From: Paramecium octaurelia
Taxonomy: Eukaryota; Ciliophora; Oligohymenophorea; Peniculida; Parameciidae
DNA length: 39,191 nt
Assembly (NCBI GenBank): GCA_905182995.1
Contig: CAJJDP010000102.1
Span: 321,601-360,791, forward strand
Direction: 5' to 3'
The notes below the pieces were generated by a model. It ran no database searches and was not told the DNA's origin. It saw nothing but the letters and a program-made list of their open reading frames with translations. The position numbers and the translations under genes are program-made. Shown here one piece after another: positions 11,297-23,494 of the stretch (its first letter is position 1; every line of letters begins with the position of its first letter).

Positions 11297-12640
11297 TCAG
11301 CGATTCGACGAGCTGAAAATTAATGCAATTTGAACAAGACCTGCATTTTTTAGAACTCTTAGGAGGTATAACAATTAGTACAACTTGAGGAATTCGCTCT
11401 CCTCATTTAGTACTTAATATAAATTTCTGCAAGCGTTGACCTGATTATCAAGACTAATCATATGACTCAATATTTAGGCTAAGAATACACATGAGTCTGT
11501 CAAATATTATGTCATCTCGAAAATTTATTTCCATTACGATGCAATCCATTATCGCAAGTTGGACAGAAGGGATAAAACAGATGGTAGCTCTTAATGTTTG
11601 AATTAGTATCAAAAATGAAATCGAAGGACTCGTAACACTCAGAATCTAGTTATGAAGGTATATTAACTGACAAATTCATACATTCTTTAAATTGCTAAAA
11701 ATAATATAAGGTCAGTCGAAGCCAAGCATTTAAACTCTTTTCTTTCATCATCACTCATAATATAAATGGATGGACAATACTCTCTGACACTTCTAGAATT
11801 TATCCCTGACACATAATTAATGTCAGGGATAAATTCTTGAGAGGGAGTTTAAATTGGACTTTAAACATCACTAGCAGAGCAATGAAAACAGGCTGCAACG
11901 CAGTGTGAATTATAATTGGAAATTGAAAACGGTTTGGATATAGAGCACCCCACACAAGGAACTGTAAAAAAATTATTTCTAAAGTTGAATTAATGTTGTA
12001 GATGGATGGCATCGCATTTATCATGCTTCTAGTTGAGTACAACACAGCAAGGTGAACAGCCACGACATGTATTAGGTATAATACCCTTAGCAGTGAATAG
12101 AATCTAAAGTTTATACTTCTAATAGTATCTTTTTTATCCAAAAAATGGTTAATCAGAAGTATATAATTCACTGCGCTTCCTAGTACAGCAATGATTATTA
12201 ACAAGACCAATTTTAGTTTTACTAATGGTCACACAAGATACTTCAAAAGAAGTATTATATATCAAGAAAATCCTAGCAAGCATTTTTCAGGAAATAACCA
12301 GGATGAAAACACATTAATTTTTTGAATAAGTGATTTAATAATACTTCAATTACTTACAGATGTCTTGATGTTTTTCCAAAGCCGATACCATTAATAATAA
12401 TAATTGCTCTTTATTTTATGCCTCTTGCGTTAGACAGAACATTTCTTGTTGATGATGAATTTTCGTACTTGTAAAACAAACTCAACAAAAGCATGAGATT
12501 TCAAATGGGATCAACTCATATCTTGTTAATAACAATTTGTAGGGGAAAAAAATTACTGTATATTTGGTGATAATTTTCAAATGACATATTAATTATTGCA
12601 TGTTTTACATTCAATAGTAGAGTTGTTTAAGCCATAATCC
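11297..12640 (-). pseudogene. Decayed multi-pass membrane protein gene
   Basis: Minus-strand pieces in order are: STIECKTCNNQYV; HAFVEFVLQVRKFIINKKCS with a basic continuation; LIQKINVFSSWLFPEKCLLG; a strongly hydrophobic stretch at 12210-11755 containing LVLLIIIAVLGSAVNYILLI, LIHVVAVHLAVLY and TLEIIFLQFLVWGALY; SYHLFYPFCPTCDNGLHRNG; and EESEFLKLYQLLYLLRVLKN ending at TGA 11297-11299. This is a Cys-pair region followed by several membrane segments and a hydrophilic tail. The hydrophobic frame has no ATG; it opens after a TGA and begins at TTG. Frame changes and TGA codons separate the pieces. I infer a degenerate membrane receptor-like gene; its family is not identified. Confidence 0.5.
11795..11837. 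repeat. Perfect 17-bp inverted repeat, 9-nt loop
   Basis: Arms AGAATTTATCCCTGACA (11795-11811) and its exact reverse complement (11821-11837) flank the loop CATAATTAA. It lies at the 3' end of the hydrophobic frame of the minus-strand pseudogene. Its GC content is higher than the surroundings. Function unknown; it could be a fold-back scar of an insertion. Confidence 0.8.
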
Positions 12641-12959
12641 ATTAAAAAAATATTGTACAATTTTTACTTGTTTAAATATCCATGTATTAATGACAATATA
12701 TAATGAATTTAACAAAATTTAAAATGAGCATGTCAGCTTCTGGTATTATTATTTATCGCTTTAAAATAGATGAGGAAAGTGCACAGGTAACTTGTATATA
12801 ATTAGAATTAAATTTAACAGATAATTGTTATTAACATGCCGCTTAGGACTTTAAGTCTAGTTTATTTTATTGGGCTAAAAACTCAAGCGCAGGATCCAAG
12901 TTAAAATATCCTGCAAATAGGCTGTAAAAATATTTTGCAGGGTTCAAATTTACTCGCCC

Positions 12960-15900
12960 ATTATTTTATGAAATGTAACTTGAATGGATCATTACAATTA
13001 ATTCAAGCGAAGAGCCAAGAAAATTTTAATCATTTCTGACACCTTAGCTTCACATCTATTAATTTGGCAATTTAAGTTCTATGAAGAAAAGTTGCAATGA
13101 CTTGATGTATTATAGTTACTTTGTAGGGACAAAATTTCAGCTTTGTTTTAGTGTTAATTGAATCAGTACTGGCAGCAGAAGAGGTAATTTCGTGATACTT
13201 CTCTTCACTGTATTATAGAAAAAAGTTATTCATGAATTATTTCTGATATCTTATGATTCTAGCATCAAGACATTTCAAATGATTACGTCAAATAATGAGT
13301 TGATTAACAACATGTTAAATTTCTACATCATCCTCCATGCTTAGCAAAATTATTTGTTACAAGTATTAGGTAATTACGATGATGAAAGTCAATAAAAAGT
13401 TGAACTATACCAGATATTAATAATTAATGTAACAGAGAATTGAAAATAGAATGACTCAAGCTTGTCGTTTTTGTTGCCAAATTACTCAATTCTAATAATT
13501 GCTTTCATTTAAAATCATAAAGTACAACCAACAGAAGTTATTGGAGTATTATAAAATATTTAATTCTGCAATCAATATGTTTAACAACCAATTAAATAAT
13601 GATTAATTTTGGTTCCTGCTTCAAGAACATATAATGTGCACAATAACATTATTGGTATGTAGTGATTCTCATCTGATTAACTAACTAATATTGGGTAGGC
13701 GCATCAGCTATAGATTCTGAATATGTTACCCAATTGATTAGAGCTCCAGTGCATATTATGAAATTAGTGACTCGATCTGAGTATTTAACATATCATACTC
13801 CATGAAATTCATGAGTTAATTAAAGCATACAAAGCAATTCAAACCTATAAATGACCTGGATGCTTTCAAACATAAATTAGCTTAACTGATTTTTAGATAA
13901 TATCGAATAGAATATAAAACAATTTTATTCTATTTTCTAGCTTTTAGATATCTGCTAAATTTGTTATGTCTTGTTTAATTAGGTATTATCAATGCTGAGC
14001 ATGAATGTTACTAGTTAAGTATGACTGCATTCACTAATTATGCTACTATTTTTAAAGTAGCTTTTAAGTATCCTTAATTGTACGTTGTGCCAAATTCTTG
14101 TATCAAAGGTATAAGTGCTGATAGTAATTGGTTAGCGCGGCAAAATGGAGGCAACAATAAGAAAAGCTTCAAATTATAATATTTGTCATTCTGTTGATAA
14201 TTCCGATCCCATGTACGACTGGAACACCTGTTGATTATAAGAACTAATTAAATAAAGTGCTTTTACTCATAGCCTAATATTGCATAGAATTGTTAGCAAT
14301 ATGCTTTGTTTCATTGCACATTGTAAACTCAATCAGCTACATCAAATATTATTATTCAGTCCAATAATATATGATTTTACAAAAGAGGAATAACTTAAAG
14401 TATGAAAATGGTTATTAAGTTATTTAATGATTATAGACTCTTTGCTGCTAAGCTTAATTGTCCTAAATTGTAGATTAGACAATTTCAAATGGTACTTTAA
14501 ATAATGTATGGATGATTGTTGTCTTTAAGTCAATATCATCGAGATGATACTATAATTTTGCTAAGTAAATTAATCTTATTACACTTCAATGCATGATTTT
14601 GACTTTTACCAAATAGAAACCTCATCAAGATTTTCAGCGCACCACCATTTACTGTATCAATTATAAAGTTTCGTGTAACATAAAATGGCACTTACAACTG
14701 AACATGCATCACAAGTAAGCAGGATTGATGTCAATTTAAGAAAGGCTATGATTTAAAAGCCACTCATTCTTTATTGATGCATAAAATCCTCCGTTTTTCT
14801 CTTACTTTTGACTTAGTATTGCGGCTTTCTACTTTATTTGTATTACATCCATCTACATGGATGTAACTAATCCTTTATCATAGCATTAACAAAAAATCAC
14901 CACAATCAGCACATTTAGTTGTGGTTATTTTATTAACGCAATAAACAGGTGGGGATAATTACAGGAGTCCTTGGGGGAGCTAGGATAGATGTTAGAGCAT
15001 TTTATATGTCCTAATATTACCATCATAGTAGCTATCAATAGATTGGGATAATCTATTCTATTGTCAGTTCTTTGACTTGGTGCATTTTTGAAATTCTCAT
15101 TCTCTTTCGCATTGACTTATGAAATTTCCTCCCTTTTTTAAATAGTATCTTTTGAATTTTTTTTGATTTCTTTTATTAGTTTCCGAATAAATAAATGCCG
15201 AACTTGGAAGCCTGACAATTCAATATCCCAATATCTTTAGCAATTCCTTCAATTACAGGAGCTCAAAAAAAGATAGCAAATAGACAACAATTAATAAACA
15301 GAAGGCAAATTTGGAAACCAAAATATTATTTTGTTCTTGAAATGAGAAAAATGAAATTTCAAAGCTACATCAACGCAGCAATTGTTCATTTCTAGCCTTT
15401 CTTAGCAACAAGCATTTAGGAGATTTAAATTCAAAAATACTCCTTCATTTCACAAACAATTATACATTTTTTGGAGAGCTGCATCCAAGACAGGAATACA
15501 TCCAAAGAAATTTATATGAATTTTTGTATTCTAGAGGTAAAGAATTATCTGATAACGAAGAGAAGTACTTAATAATTGAGTTATATAAAATATCAAATGT
15601 ATAATATGAAATCTAAAGTCTCTTCTTTAGCTGCGAAGGAGATAAAAATATTGAAAGAACCATTTGAATAATCTTATTATTTGGATGTTTCTTGATGTAA
15701 TCAACTATAGCAATAGATCTTGCAGTAAATTGGTAGGATTGTAATTTTTCTTATGAGTCTTCCCTGGCAAATCAATTTAAAAAAAAAAAATTTGAGAAGA
15801 GTGTGCTAACTTTGCAGATATTGAAATTTTACACTTGTTTTACATAAGAAACTCAAGATTTAAAAGCATTTTCAGTGTCAACAGCCTTTTAGTTGAAATA

Positions 15901-16330
15901 CATATCTATAATTGGCAGATATTCAAATAAGTGAGTAATTTGTTTTAATAGGAGGTGCTATTCTATAGTTAAGGTATAATGCTGCATTAAAGAGTGGATT
16001 TTGGCTTTCCTCATCCTCTGCGCCAATACTTTTCTTATTGGCAGTAAATTTTCTGAAAGCATTTCATATTTTTTTCTCATGGAAAGCATTTTGAATTTAA
16101 CTTAAACGAACTGTTTAATGGCCATATGATGTCATATAGTTTAACCTAGGTAACAACGGATTACTAATTTTAATATCAAGTATGCTCTATAATACAATAA
16201 GGACTGAAAGAACATTCTAAAAAGTATACAGATGAGAAAATGTTGCAAAGCTGCTGTCAATGTAGTATGATAAATAACATTGGGTTTGATGATATGTATC
16301 ATTAAACATATCATCACTGAATAATATATG
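12960..16330 (+). pseudogene. Decayed coding tract, probable membrane protein
   Basis: Plus-strand open frames in changing phases read as ordinary ciliate protein. 13162-13443 is 93 codons (FQMITSNNELINNMLNFYII). 15216-15695 is 159 codons; an overlapping frame there reads ELHPRQEYIQRNLYEFLYSR then GKELSDNEEKYLIIELYKIS. Next come IAIDLAVNWQDCNFSYESSL, FEKSVLTLQILKFYTCF and AFQLKYISIIGRYSNK. Then GGAILQLRYNAALKSGFW leads into a hydrophobic segment (SAPILFLLAVNFLKAFHIFF), and finally EHSKKYTDEKMLQSCCQCSM with NNIGFDDMYH. The pieces are collinear but separated by shifts and TGA codons; some short introns are possible (for example 21 nt at 15930-15950). Function unknown. Stretches between about 13,700 and 15,200 are the least convincing. 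Confidence 0.45.
14843..14866. repeat. Inverted repeat, 10-bp arms, 4-nt loop
   Basis: TTACATCCAT and ATGGATGTAA flank CTAC. It is perfect but short, in decayed sequence, and may be chance. Confidence 0.5.
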
Positions 16331-17104
16331 CAGTAGGAAAATTTCAAACACTATCAATAGTGATCTTGCTCAAGGAATCAACATTAACTCATATTGAGAG
16401 TACTACTAATGCTACTTTCATATTTATTTGATTAGAAATAATAGAAATAATGTGACAAAATATTGGGAGCAAACATACATGTTAAGCTGATAATTATTTA
16501 TCATTACTACATTATTACTTTGAGAAACTTAAACATGAAAGTATAAAAGCGCGATATTTTTATTCACTTCAGAAGGATTAAGACACTCGGTTCAAATTTT
16601 ACAATCTTTTAATATATCATAACTTTTATGTTTGATTTTAGAATGCATTTATGATGAAACTGTCGAATATTAAAGAATAAGCAAGAGCTGTGAATTCAAC
16701 ATCTTTGAAAGAATTATATCAAATGAGAAATGTATGAATCACAATTTTCACGATAAATCTTGAGATACAAATAGAAAATCCAACTTCGCTAATTTCTTTA
16801 TCAATATGGGTGCATGGATAGAGGAATAACAATAGGTAGAACCATTATTTGAGAAGCTAAAGAAAAGATTATTACTAGATGTATGAAAGATCAAACAATA
16901 AAATATTTCCAAAGCTAAACAAATACAAGCATTGTGAATAAATACAATTGCTACATAGATATATTATACATATACATTGGGATAAATAAGAATTACATTT
17001 AGGACTTGAGAAGAGATACAACGTTGGCTTTAGCCTTCTTATCAGCAATTGTGACATTATTTTGCAACACTTAGCTTCTATTTATCAAGTAACTAATTGC
17101 TTGA

Positions 17105-17779
17105 AGTTTGAAAATACATATACTCATTGTATTGTTAAAAGTATTAGAAATCATCGCCTAAACAATACCATATTTTGAGAACCATATAGCAAATTGGTCA
17201 ATGAAGCAAATTACTAGACAAGGTGAAGTTTTCTAGTAACATCTGATAGATTTGAAGAAGTAACTAAGTACAAGAGTTAAGGTAAAGGATATTGTATGCA
17301 GTAATAATTCAGTAAAGGCAGAAGGGAGAGTAACAAATAAGGCCCTAGAGTAAACTTTAGTACAACTAGAAGTAGTGATAAAGTCAAATCAATATCCATA
17401 ACTCGAGGAGCTACTTATTCGTATATTAGCTATAGAAGAACTCTTGATATTGAAGATGAATCTAATCAGACCAAGAATCTAAGCAGTACAACAAAGATTA
17501 TAAGGAGATGACGAATATAGCAATAAATATTGTATCCATCACGAAGCACATTAGGTAGATTCAACACCTCAATATGAAATGGTTGATATTAATTTTATGA
17601 AAGTAAAAATCAATAATATTTTCATTATACATAGGCTTGTCTTAAAAGAACATAATTGTAGAGATACTAATCATTATAAATTTAATGGAACTGCCAAAAT
17701 ATTGTAGATAAAAAAGATGATCTTTTAAAGCAAAAAAAAAACTTTTTGCTAGCTATCCATAAAACCCTCCAGAAAATGA
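17105..17779 (+). pseudogene. C-terminal part of decayed membrane protein gene
   Basis: One frame is open for 224 codons (possible ATG at 17201). It begins with a hydrophobic stretch and TIPYFENHIANWSMKQITRQ, and its second half contains DDEYSNKYCIHHEAHQVDST and PQYEMVDINFMKVKINN before TGA 17777-17779. Over 17,230-17,500, however, the neighbouring frame reads more like protein (ITRGATYSYISYRRTLDIED followed by ESNQTKNLSSTT). I therefore suspect two compensating frameshifts, or unrecognised introns. It lies directly downstream of, and in the same orientation as, the membrane-protein tract at 12,960-16,330 and may be its cytoplasmic tail. Family not identified. Confidence 0.4.
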
Positions 17780-18592
17780 TTACATCGTGGTAATTTAATC
17801 TGTTATAATGAAGAAACAATATTGATTAAAAAATATTGAATAATAGTTAACAGCAACAAGTCTTGTTTAGACCCCTTTTAGAAAATTAATGAGGAAGGGA
17901 AGTCAATAAAATTTAGGATAAGAGAAAGAACTATTTATTTTATATAATAGATAATATTTAGATGAACAGTCAGGCAAAAGAACATATTGTAGAATGTTCT
18001 GTTTCTATTACACTTCTTACTTAATTATTATATGTTTAAGAATTTAGAACCCTAACTTTTAATGAAAGAAAATTATAATTATGTTAAATCAAGAAACATA
18101 CCATAAATTCTCTCAAAATACACAGTGACTACAACTAAAAATGATTTTTAAGAGGTTATAACAGAAATGTATAATTATATATTAATCAATTAGTTATGTT
18201 TTGAATGCTATATTTTTTTTGAAATATTGCTTTCGCTATTAGCAAAAAGGTAAACTAAATGAAGCGAATAAGTATCAAAAAAAAAAAATGCGAATACTAA
18301 TAACTGATGACTTCTATTTTTGGAAAAAAAACCGATTTTCCAGCTATGATTTTCAAATTATGCTGTCAACTAATTTTCACATCAATTCTCATTTGCAAAT
18401 ATTTCTATTATCATCATAGCAATAATTGAGTTGATAAATTTAAACTCAAATTTAACTTAGTGGAGCAAAAAAATTAACATAATCAGCAAGTTAAATTTAA
18501 AGTTCTAATGTGTAAATCAACCTATTATAATATTACATGTTAAACAAAATTAAGAATTTGTAATATTGTAACATATTGATTCTCAAAGTAAA

Positions 18593-19267
18593 ATGCAAAA
18601 TAACAAAATTTGCATAAGAGCTGTAGAAAAAGAAGGCAGTTCAAACTCAATTAATACGGGATGTTAAAGTATGAACCTATTTTATTACATAGTCCAAAAA
18701 TGTAAGTATCGCTTCTGTGAAACTGTAACATCATGTTAGAAATATGTTTTCAGAGTGGTTCATTAGTGGCTGAGAGGCTGTAGATAAAGAACACCATGTA
18801 ACGATAGCAAATAAATAAATATGTTTTTCAATTTCCTGTTAAATAGTAGCGATAATACATATACCCATATAATATATCAGAATCCCATCCAGGCGTACGA
18901 CAATAAGAGTGAAGATGCTCCTTAAAATATCAATTGCTCTGAGTTCCTAAAAAATTGCTTTCAAAAATCTTAGGAGGGTGCATTGAGAATCTCTGAATTG
19001 CCCAAATATGATTTGAAGTCTAAAATAATAAATGTTTTGGCAGGCAGTTCCTGTATGTAAAATACATGTCAAAATACTCCTTCAATTTATGTTTTAAATG
19101 AATAATGTGCTGCTTTCAAAGAAGATTGCACTATTGATAATACAACATTTCAAGGATTTTCAGAGAGAACACGAGATAATGTTCCTACTACTTCTACAAC
19201 CTTTCTATAACTGAATTATGATTGTAATATATTCAAAGAAACTTGTATCACTAAACTTGGAAGATGA
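18593..19267 (+). CDS. Cysteine-rich protein, surface-antigen-like
   Basis: ATG 18593 to TGA 19265-19267 gives 224 aa with 15 cysteines and no interruption; the frame stays open without ATG back to 18350 (305 codons in all). Cysteines come in spaced pairs, as in NINCSEFLKNCFQ, GSSCMQNTCQNTPSIYVLNE, QCAAFKEDCTIDNTT and YDCNIFKETCI. This rhythm resembles the cysteine-periodic extracellular proteins of Paramecium and Tetrahymena (surface-antigen family). No clear signal peptide or GPI signal is present, and the frame stops where the cysteine pattern should continue. It therefore is probably one open segment of a longer broken gene (see 19339-20180). The assignment rests on cysteine spacing only. 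Confidence 0.5.
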
Positions 19268-19338
19268 TGTAAATTTTAAACGAATGCAGTGATATACTTC
19301 TGCTGTCGATAAGTACCGAGAAATTTTTTAAATGATGA

Positions 19339-20180
19339 CCTCTTAAAATTTTTGAAAGGTCTCTTGTCTTATACTACTCAGTATTTAATAAGGAATTAGC
19401 AGTACTAAGAGCCTTAGTTTAATTTGTCAAAATTACACATCAAATCTCATATGACACAGGTTTAAAGTGCAAGACCTATCTAAGTTCAGGCACAATCGCA
19501 AATAGTCGTGGATGCATAACTAAATCAGCCCTACATAATTTATTAGTATTAGAAGATTAATGTTACATAACCTTAAAGTGTAAATATGCTTGTGGTTCAA
19601 AGAAGCATGTTATGATAAGGCTTGTTTTATACACCTTACACTTATCTAACTGGGTTTATTGTACTATTGAAATTCATATCAGCTATACTAAAGCTCCTGA
19701 AGACGCTGATCTTGATTCAAATGAGGAGGGTGAAGGTAATTTAACTGGATGCATTGGAGCTAAACGGAGATAGGGATATATTTAAAACCTAAAAGTTGCT
19801 GATTGATGAGTACTAACATTTAATGCTCAGAAGCTTCAACTAACTAACTCTTAGGGTAATTTTTTTTGGTTGGGACTTGTGCTAATGCTTAAATCTATAA
19901 TTACCATAAATAGAATGCCATGCCTTCCTGTGGCTACATATACTATAGTTCTCATAGATCTTGGAGGCTGTATGACATAATTGAGCAGTTATCCTTATAT
20001 ACAACATTTCGATCATGTTAATTGGCATCTAATATAGAATGTTCCTTAATTATTGCACTGTTGTCAAGTGAATCAGTAATTTAGGTTGCATAACTTAGAT
20101 TAAATTCCTGCCAATATCTCACATAACAATAATATATTTCTAACAGTTTTGAAAATTTATGTAATTTGGGATACAACTCT
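19339..20180 (+). pseudogene. Broken continuation of cysteine-rich protein
   Basis: 19339-19806 is open for 155 codons and contains LKCKTYLSSGTIANSRGCIT and LEDQCYITLKCKYACGSK, close in style to the C..TYLS..T.ANS..GC motif of Paramecium surface-type antigens. It ends after an acidic linker (APEDADLDSNEEGEGNLTGC). Another frame then gives GTCANAQIYNYHKQNAMPSC. A third gives NYCTVVK, an in-frame TGA, then ISNLGCITQ. Frame changes and TGA codons show decay. With 18593-19267 it makes one collinear cysteine-rich locus next to the telomere-proximal gene cluster. Confidence 0.5.
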
Positions 20181-20655
20181 GGCTAACAAATCAACTCTTA
20201 TCATTAATGAGGAATAAATGTTGAATAATGTATTTTTTATGTTTTTGATGTAAATCTTAAATTATCAATAAATTTTTTTTAGAGTAGCAATCTTTGAATA
20301 TTCAACTACTTTGAGATTATATGAGTTAATCAATTTAAATATCATATAATTAATCAGGCTTCTTATTTAGGTCATCAAATCTATGACCCAAATATTTATG
20401 GAAAATATAAATAATAGTTTCAAGTATCAAAGTTGATCGTGATAAATACAAAGTAGTAAATTCAAATATTCAATCTAATCAGCAATGATATTATTGATAT
20501 TTAAATACCTTAAATTGTAGATGGGAATTTAAATGTTTGAATAACCTACTCAGGGTATATAAAATCTATTAATAACTAACTCACCTTCTTTTGCTTAAGT
20601 ATAATTCTATTTAGGGTTAAAGATATTGTCTAACAATTAATGAGTTATTAATTAA
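20181..20655. other. AT-rich, no gene seen
   Basis: No sustained protein-like frame was recognised here. Decayed coding sequence cannot be excluded. Confidence 0.35.
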
Positions 20656-20813
20656 ATGAAAACTAAAAAACGTCATAAATTCCCTACCAAAAAGGTTTTC
20701 AATTCGAATAGCAAGTAATAAAGTAAACATGAATCATGTTAAATAAAATTTTCATAGAAAACCTGAAAATTATTTGTAAAGGCGCAATAACTTAATAAAA
20801 AATATTTTGCAAC

Positions 20814-22153
20814 TACAAGGAATTTAATTGTTCCTTTAAACTCTCGATTGATGAATTTAGAAATTAATTTTGGTCTAAGCTAGAATAAAAACTCAAACTA
20901 TATTCTCAATTAATATAATTTAAGTGATTATGTGTTACTAATTTAGAAGTGAATGCCACACATTTTTTTTAGTGATAATATTATTAGATTATCTATACTT
21001 AACCTTAAGGCAATATTTTCATTAAAAGGAAAAAAGTATAAAAATTTAATTATACATGATAATGATTATAGTGCTTGTATAATTATTAGATATAACGATA
21101 TTATCTCAATTAAAAAATTTTTCTGCTCTTCATTCAATATAGCTAAATTCTCTAACAGCTCTAGGCTAAAATGGGATTGCTATTGAATTAAACTTCTGAA
21201 TTATTAAAATTTTAGATATCCTGAGTTATAAAGATTACATTAAGAATTGATTTGGTTTGATTTATTAAAATTGATTTGTGGTTATGAATTTAAATAGAAA
21301 AAGCAGTTTGTTCATAGTAGAATTAATTGATAAAAAATTTTACTTTCATGTTTAATTTCATTGAAGTTATCGTTTAATTAAATTAATCTAATTGAGATTT
21401 TGTGAATTTACACCATATCTGGTTGAAAACCCAATACAGGGTCTAATTTATCAATTTAATTTATAGAAATAAAAAACATGAAGATCTCAACTATTACTTA
21501 TTGTGAATTTTTGATGTGTGATTTTTCTTATCATTTCGAAATACGCCGTTCTGTTTATTCAGTCATTTTAGTTGATTTATCATAATCTTTATGATTATTA
21601 GTCATACTAAAGAATAGATGACAAAATCTAGATTCAATGAAATTTTCATTTAATTGGAAATATTAATTAGACTTTGGATTTTTATATGAGTTTAACCAAA
21701 TGATTAGTGGAAATATAGATTAATTATAATTATAACATTTTTGAGGTAAATTTTAATGAATTGCCCTTTCGTCGTATTCTTTTTGATGAATTGACAAATT
21801 ACCTACTTTAAATTTAAATGTATTATTAATAATAATTATTTTTTATTTAAATAAGGTTATGGGAATTACTTGTTCAAGAGATCAACGTATATAATAGGAA
21901 ATTCAAATACCGAATAGGCAAATCTTAATCTTAATATTTTTAGATCAATTGAAAAATATGAGTCTTAAGTAGTTAGAATTGACTTATAAAGTAACATTTA
22001 TGAGTTTGAATGTGCTGTTTGGAGAATATATTTTTATAAATGGATGTAGAAAAGGCGCGAAATATTACTAATTTAAGATAATAAATTTAAATGTCTTCTG
22101 AATGGAAAATCTGTAAACATGTAAATTATAGTATTTAAAATTAGAACTAATGT
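20814..22153. repeat. Contig-overlap duplicate 3, left copy
   Basis: This 1,340-base stretch runs up to the N at 22154 and recurs at 22155-23494 with a constant offset of 1,341. It contains the 77-aa ORF (20953-21186) and the first bases (21859-22153) of the MORN-like gene. Confidence 0.9.
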
Positions 22154-22154
22154 N

Positions 22155-23494
22155 TACAAGGAATTTAATTGTTCCTTTAAACTCTCGATTGATGAATTTA
22201 GAAATTAATTTTGGTCTAAGCTAGAATAAAAACTCAAACTATATTCTCAATTAATATAATTTAAGTGATTATGTGTTACTAATTTAGAAGTGAATGCCAC
22301 ACATTTTTTTTAGTGATAATATTATTAGATTATCTATACTTAACCTTAAGGCAATATTTTCATTAAAAGGAAAAAAGTATAAAAATTTAATTATACATGA
22401 TAATGATTATAGTGCTTGTATAATTATTAGATATAACGATATTATCTCAATTAAAAAATTTTTCTGCTCTTCATTCAATATAGCTAAATTCTCTAACAGC
22501 TCTAGGCTAAAATGGGATTGCTATTGAATTAAACTTCTGAATTATTAAAATTTTAGATATCCTGAGTTATAAAGATTACATTAAGAATTGATTTGGTTTG
22601 ATTTATTAAAATTGATTTGTGGTTATGAATTTAAATAGAAAAAGCAGTTTGTTCATAGTAGAATTAATTGATAAAAAATTTTACTTTCATGTTTAATTTC
22701 ATTGAAGTTATCGTTTAATTAAATTAATCTAATTGAGATTTTGTGAATTTACACCATATCTGGTTGAAAACCCAATACAGGGTCTAATTTATCAATTTAA
22801 TTTATAGAAATAAAAAACATGAAGATCTCAACTATTACTTATTGTGAATTTTTGATGTGTGATTTTTCTTATCATTTCGAAATACGCCGTTCTGTTTATT
22901 CAGTCATTTTAGTTGATTTATCATAATCTTTATGATTATTAGTCATACTAAAGAATAGATGACAAAATCTAGATTCAATGAAATTTTCATTTAATTGGAA
23001 ATATTAATTAGACTTTGGATTTTTATATGAGTTTAACCAAATGATTAGTGGAAATATAGATTAATTATAATTATAACATTTTTGAGGTAAATTTTAATGA
23101 ATTGCCCTTTCGTCGTATTCTTTTTGATGAATTGACAAATTACCTACTTTAAATTTAAATGTATTATTAATAATAATTATTTTTTATTTAAATAAGGTTA
23201 TGGGAATTACTTGTTCAAGAGATCAACGTATATAATAGGAAATTCAAATACCGAATAGGCAAATCTTAATCTTAATATTTTTAGATCAATTGAAAAATAT
23301 GAGTCTTAAGTAGTTAGAATTGACTTATAAAGTAACATTTATGAGTTTGAATGTGCTGTTTGGAGAATATATTTTTATAAATGGATGTAGAAAAGGCGCG
23401 AAATATTACTAATTTAAGATAATAAATTTAAATGTCTTCTGAATGGAAAATCTGTAAACATGTAAATTATAGTATTTAAAATTAGAACTAATGT
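22155..23494. repeat. Contig-overlap duplicate 3, right copy
   Basis: Copy of 20814-22153 that runs on into the body of the MORN-like gene, so gene starts should be taken from this copy. Confidence 0.9.
22294..22527 (+). CDS. Hypothetical 77-aa ORF
   Basis: ATG 22294 directly follows an in-frame TGA and the frame ends at TGA 22525-22527. It contains SLKGKKYKNLIIHDNDYSAC and ends FSNSSRLKWDCY. The upstream sequence reads as protein in another phase (FKLSIDEFRNQFWSKLEQKL). A possible 23-nt intron (22252-22274, starting GTGATT and ending TTTAG) would join it to a third frame ending SLTALGQNGIAIELNF. Which reading is real cannot be decided here. The identical ORF at 20953-21186 is the assembly duplicate. 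No family recognised. Confidence 0.3.
   Translation: MPHIFFSDNIIRLSILNLKAIFSLKGKKYKNLIIHDNDYSACIIIRYNDIISIKKFFCSSFNIAKFSNSSRLKWDCY

Noticed and set aside
16141..16347. Short minus-strand ORF
   Set aside because: The plus strand over the same bases reads as protein (EHSKKYTDEKMLQSCC), so this is a shadow frame.
16875..17057. Short minus-strand ORF rich in Ile, Leu and Cys
   Set aside because: No support beyond being open under the standard code; it lies within a plus-strand decayed tract.
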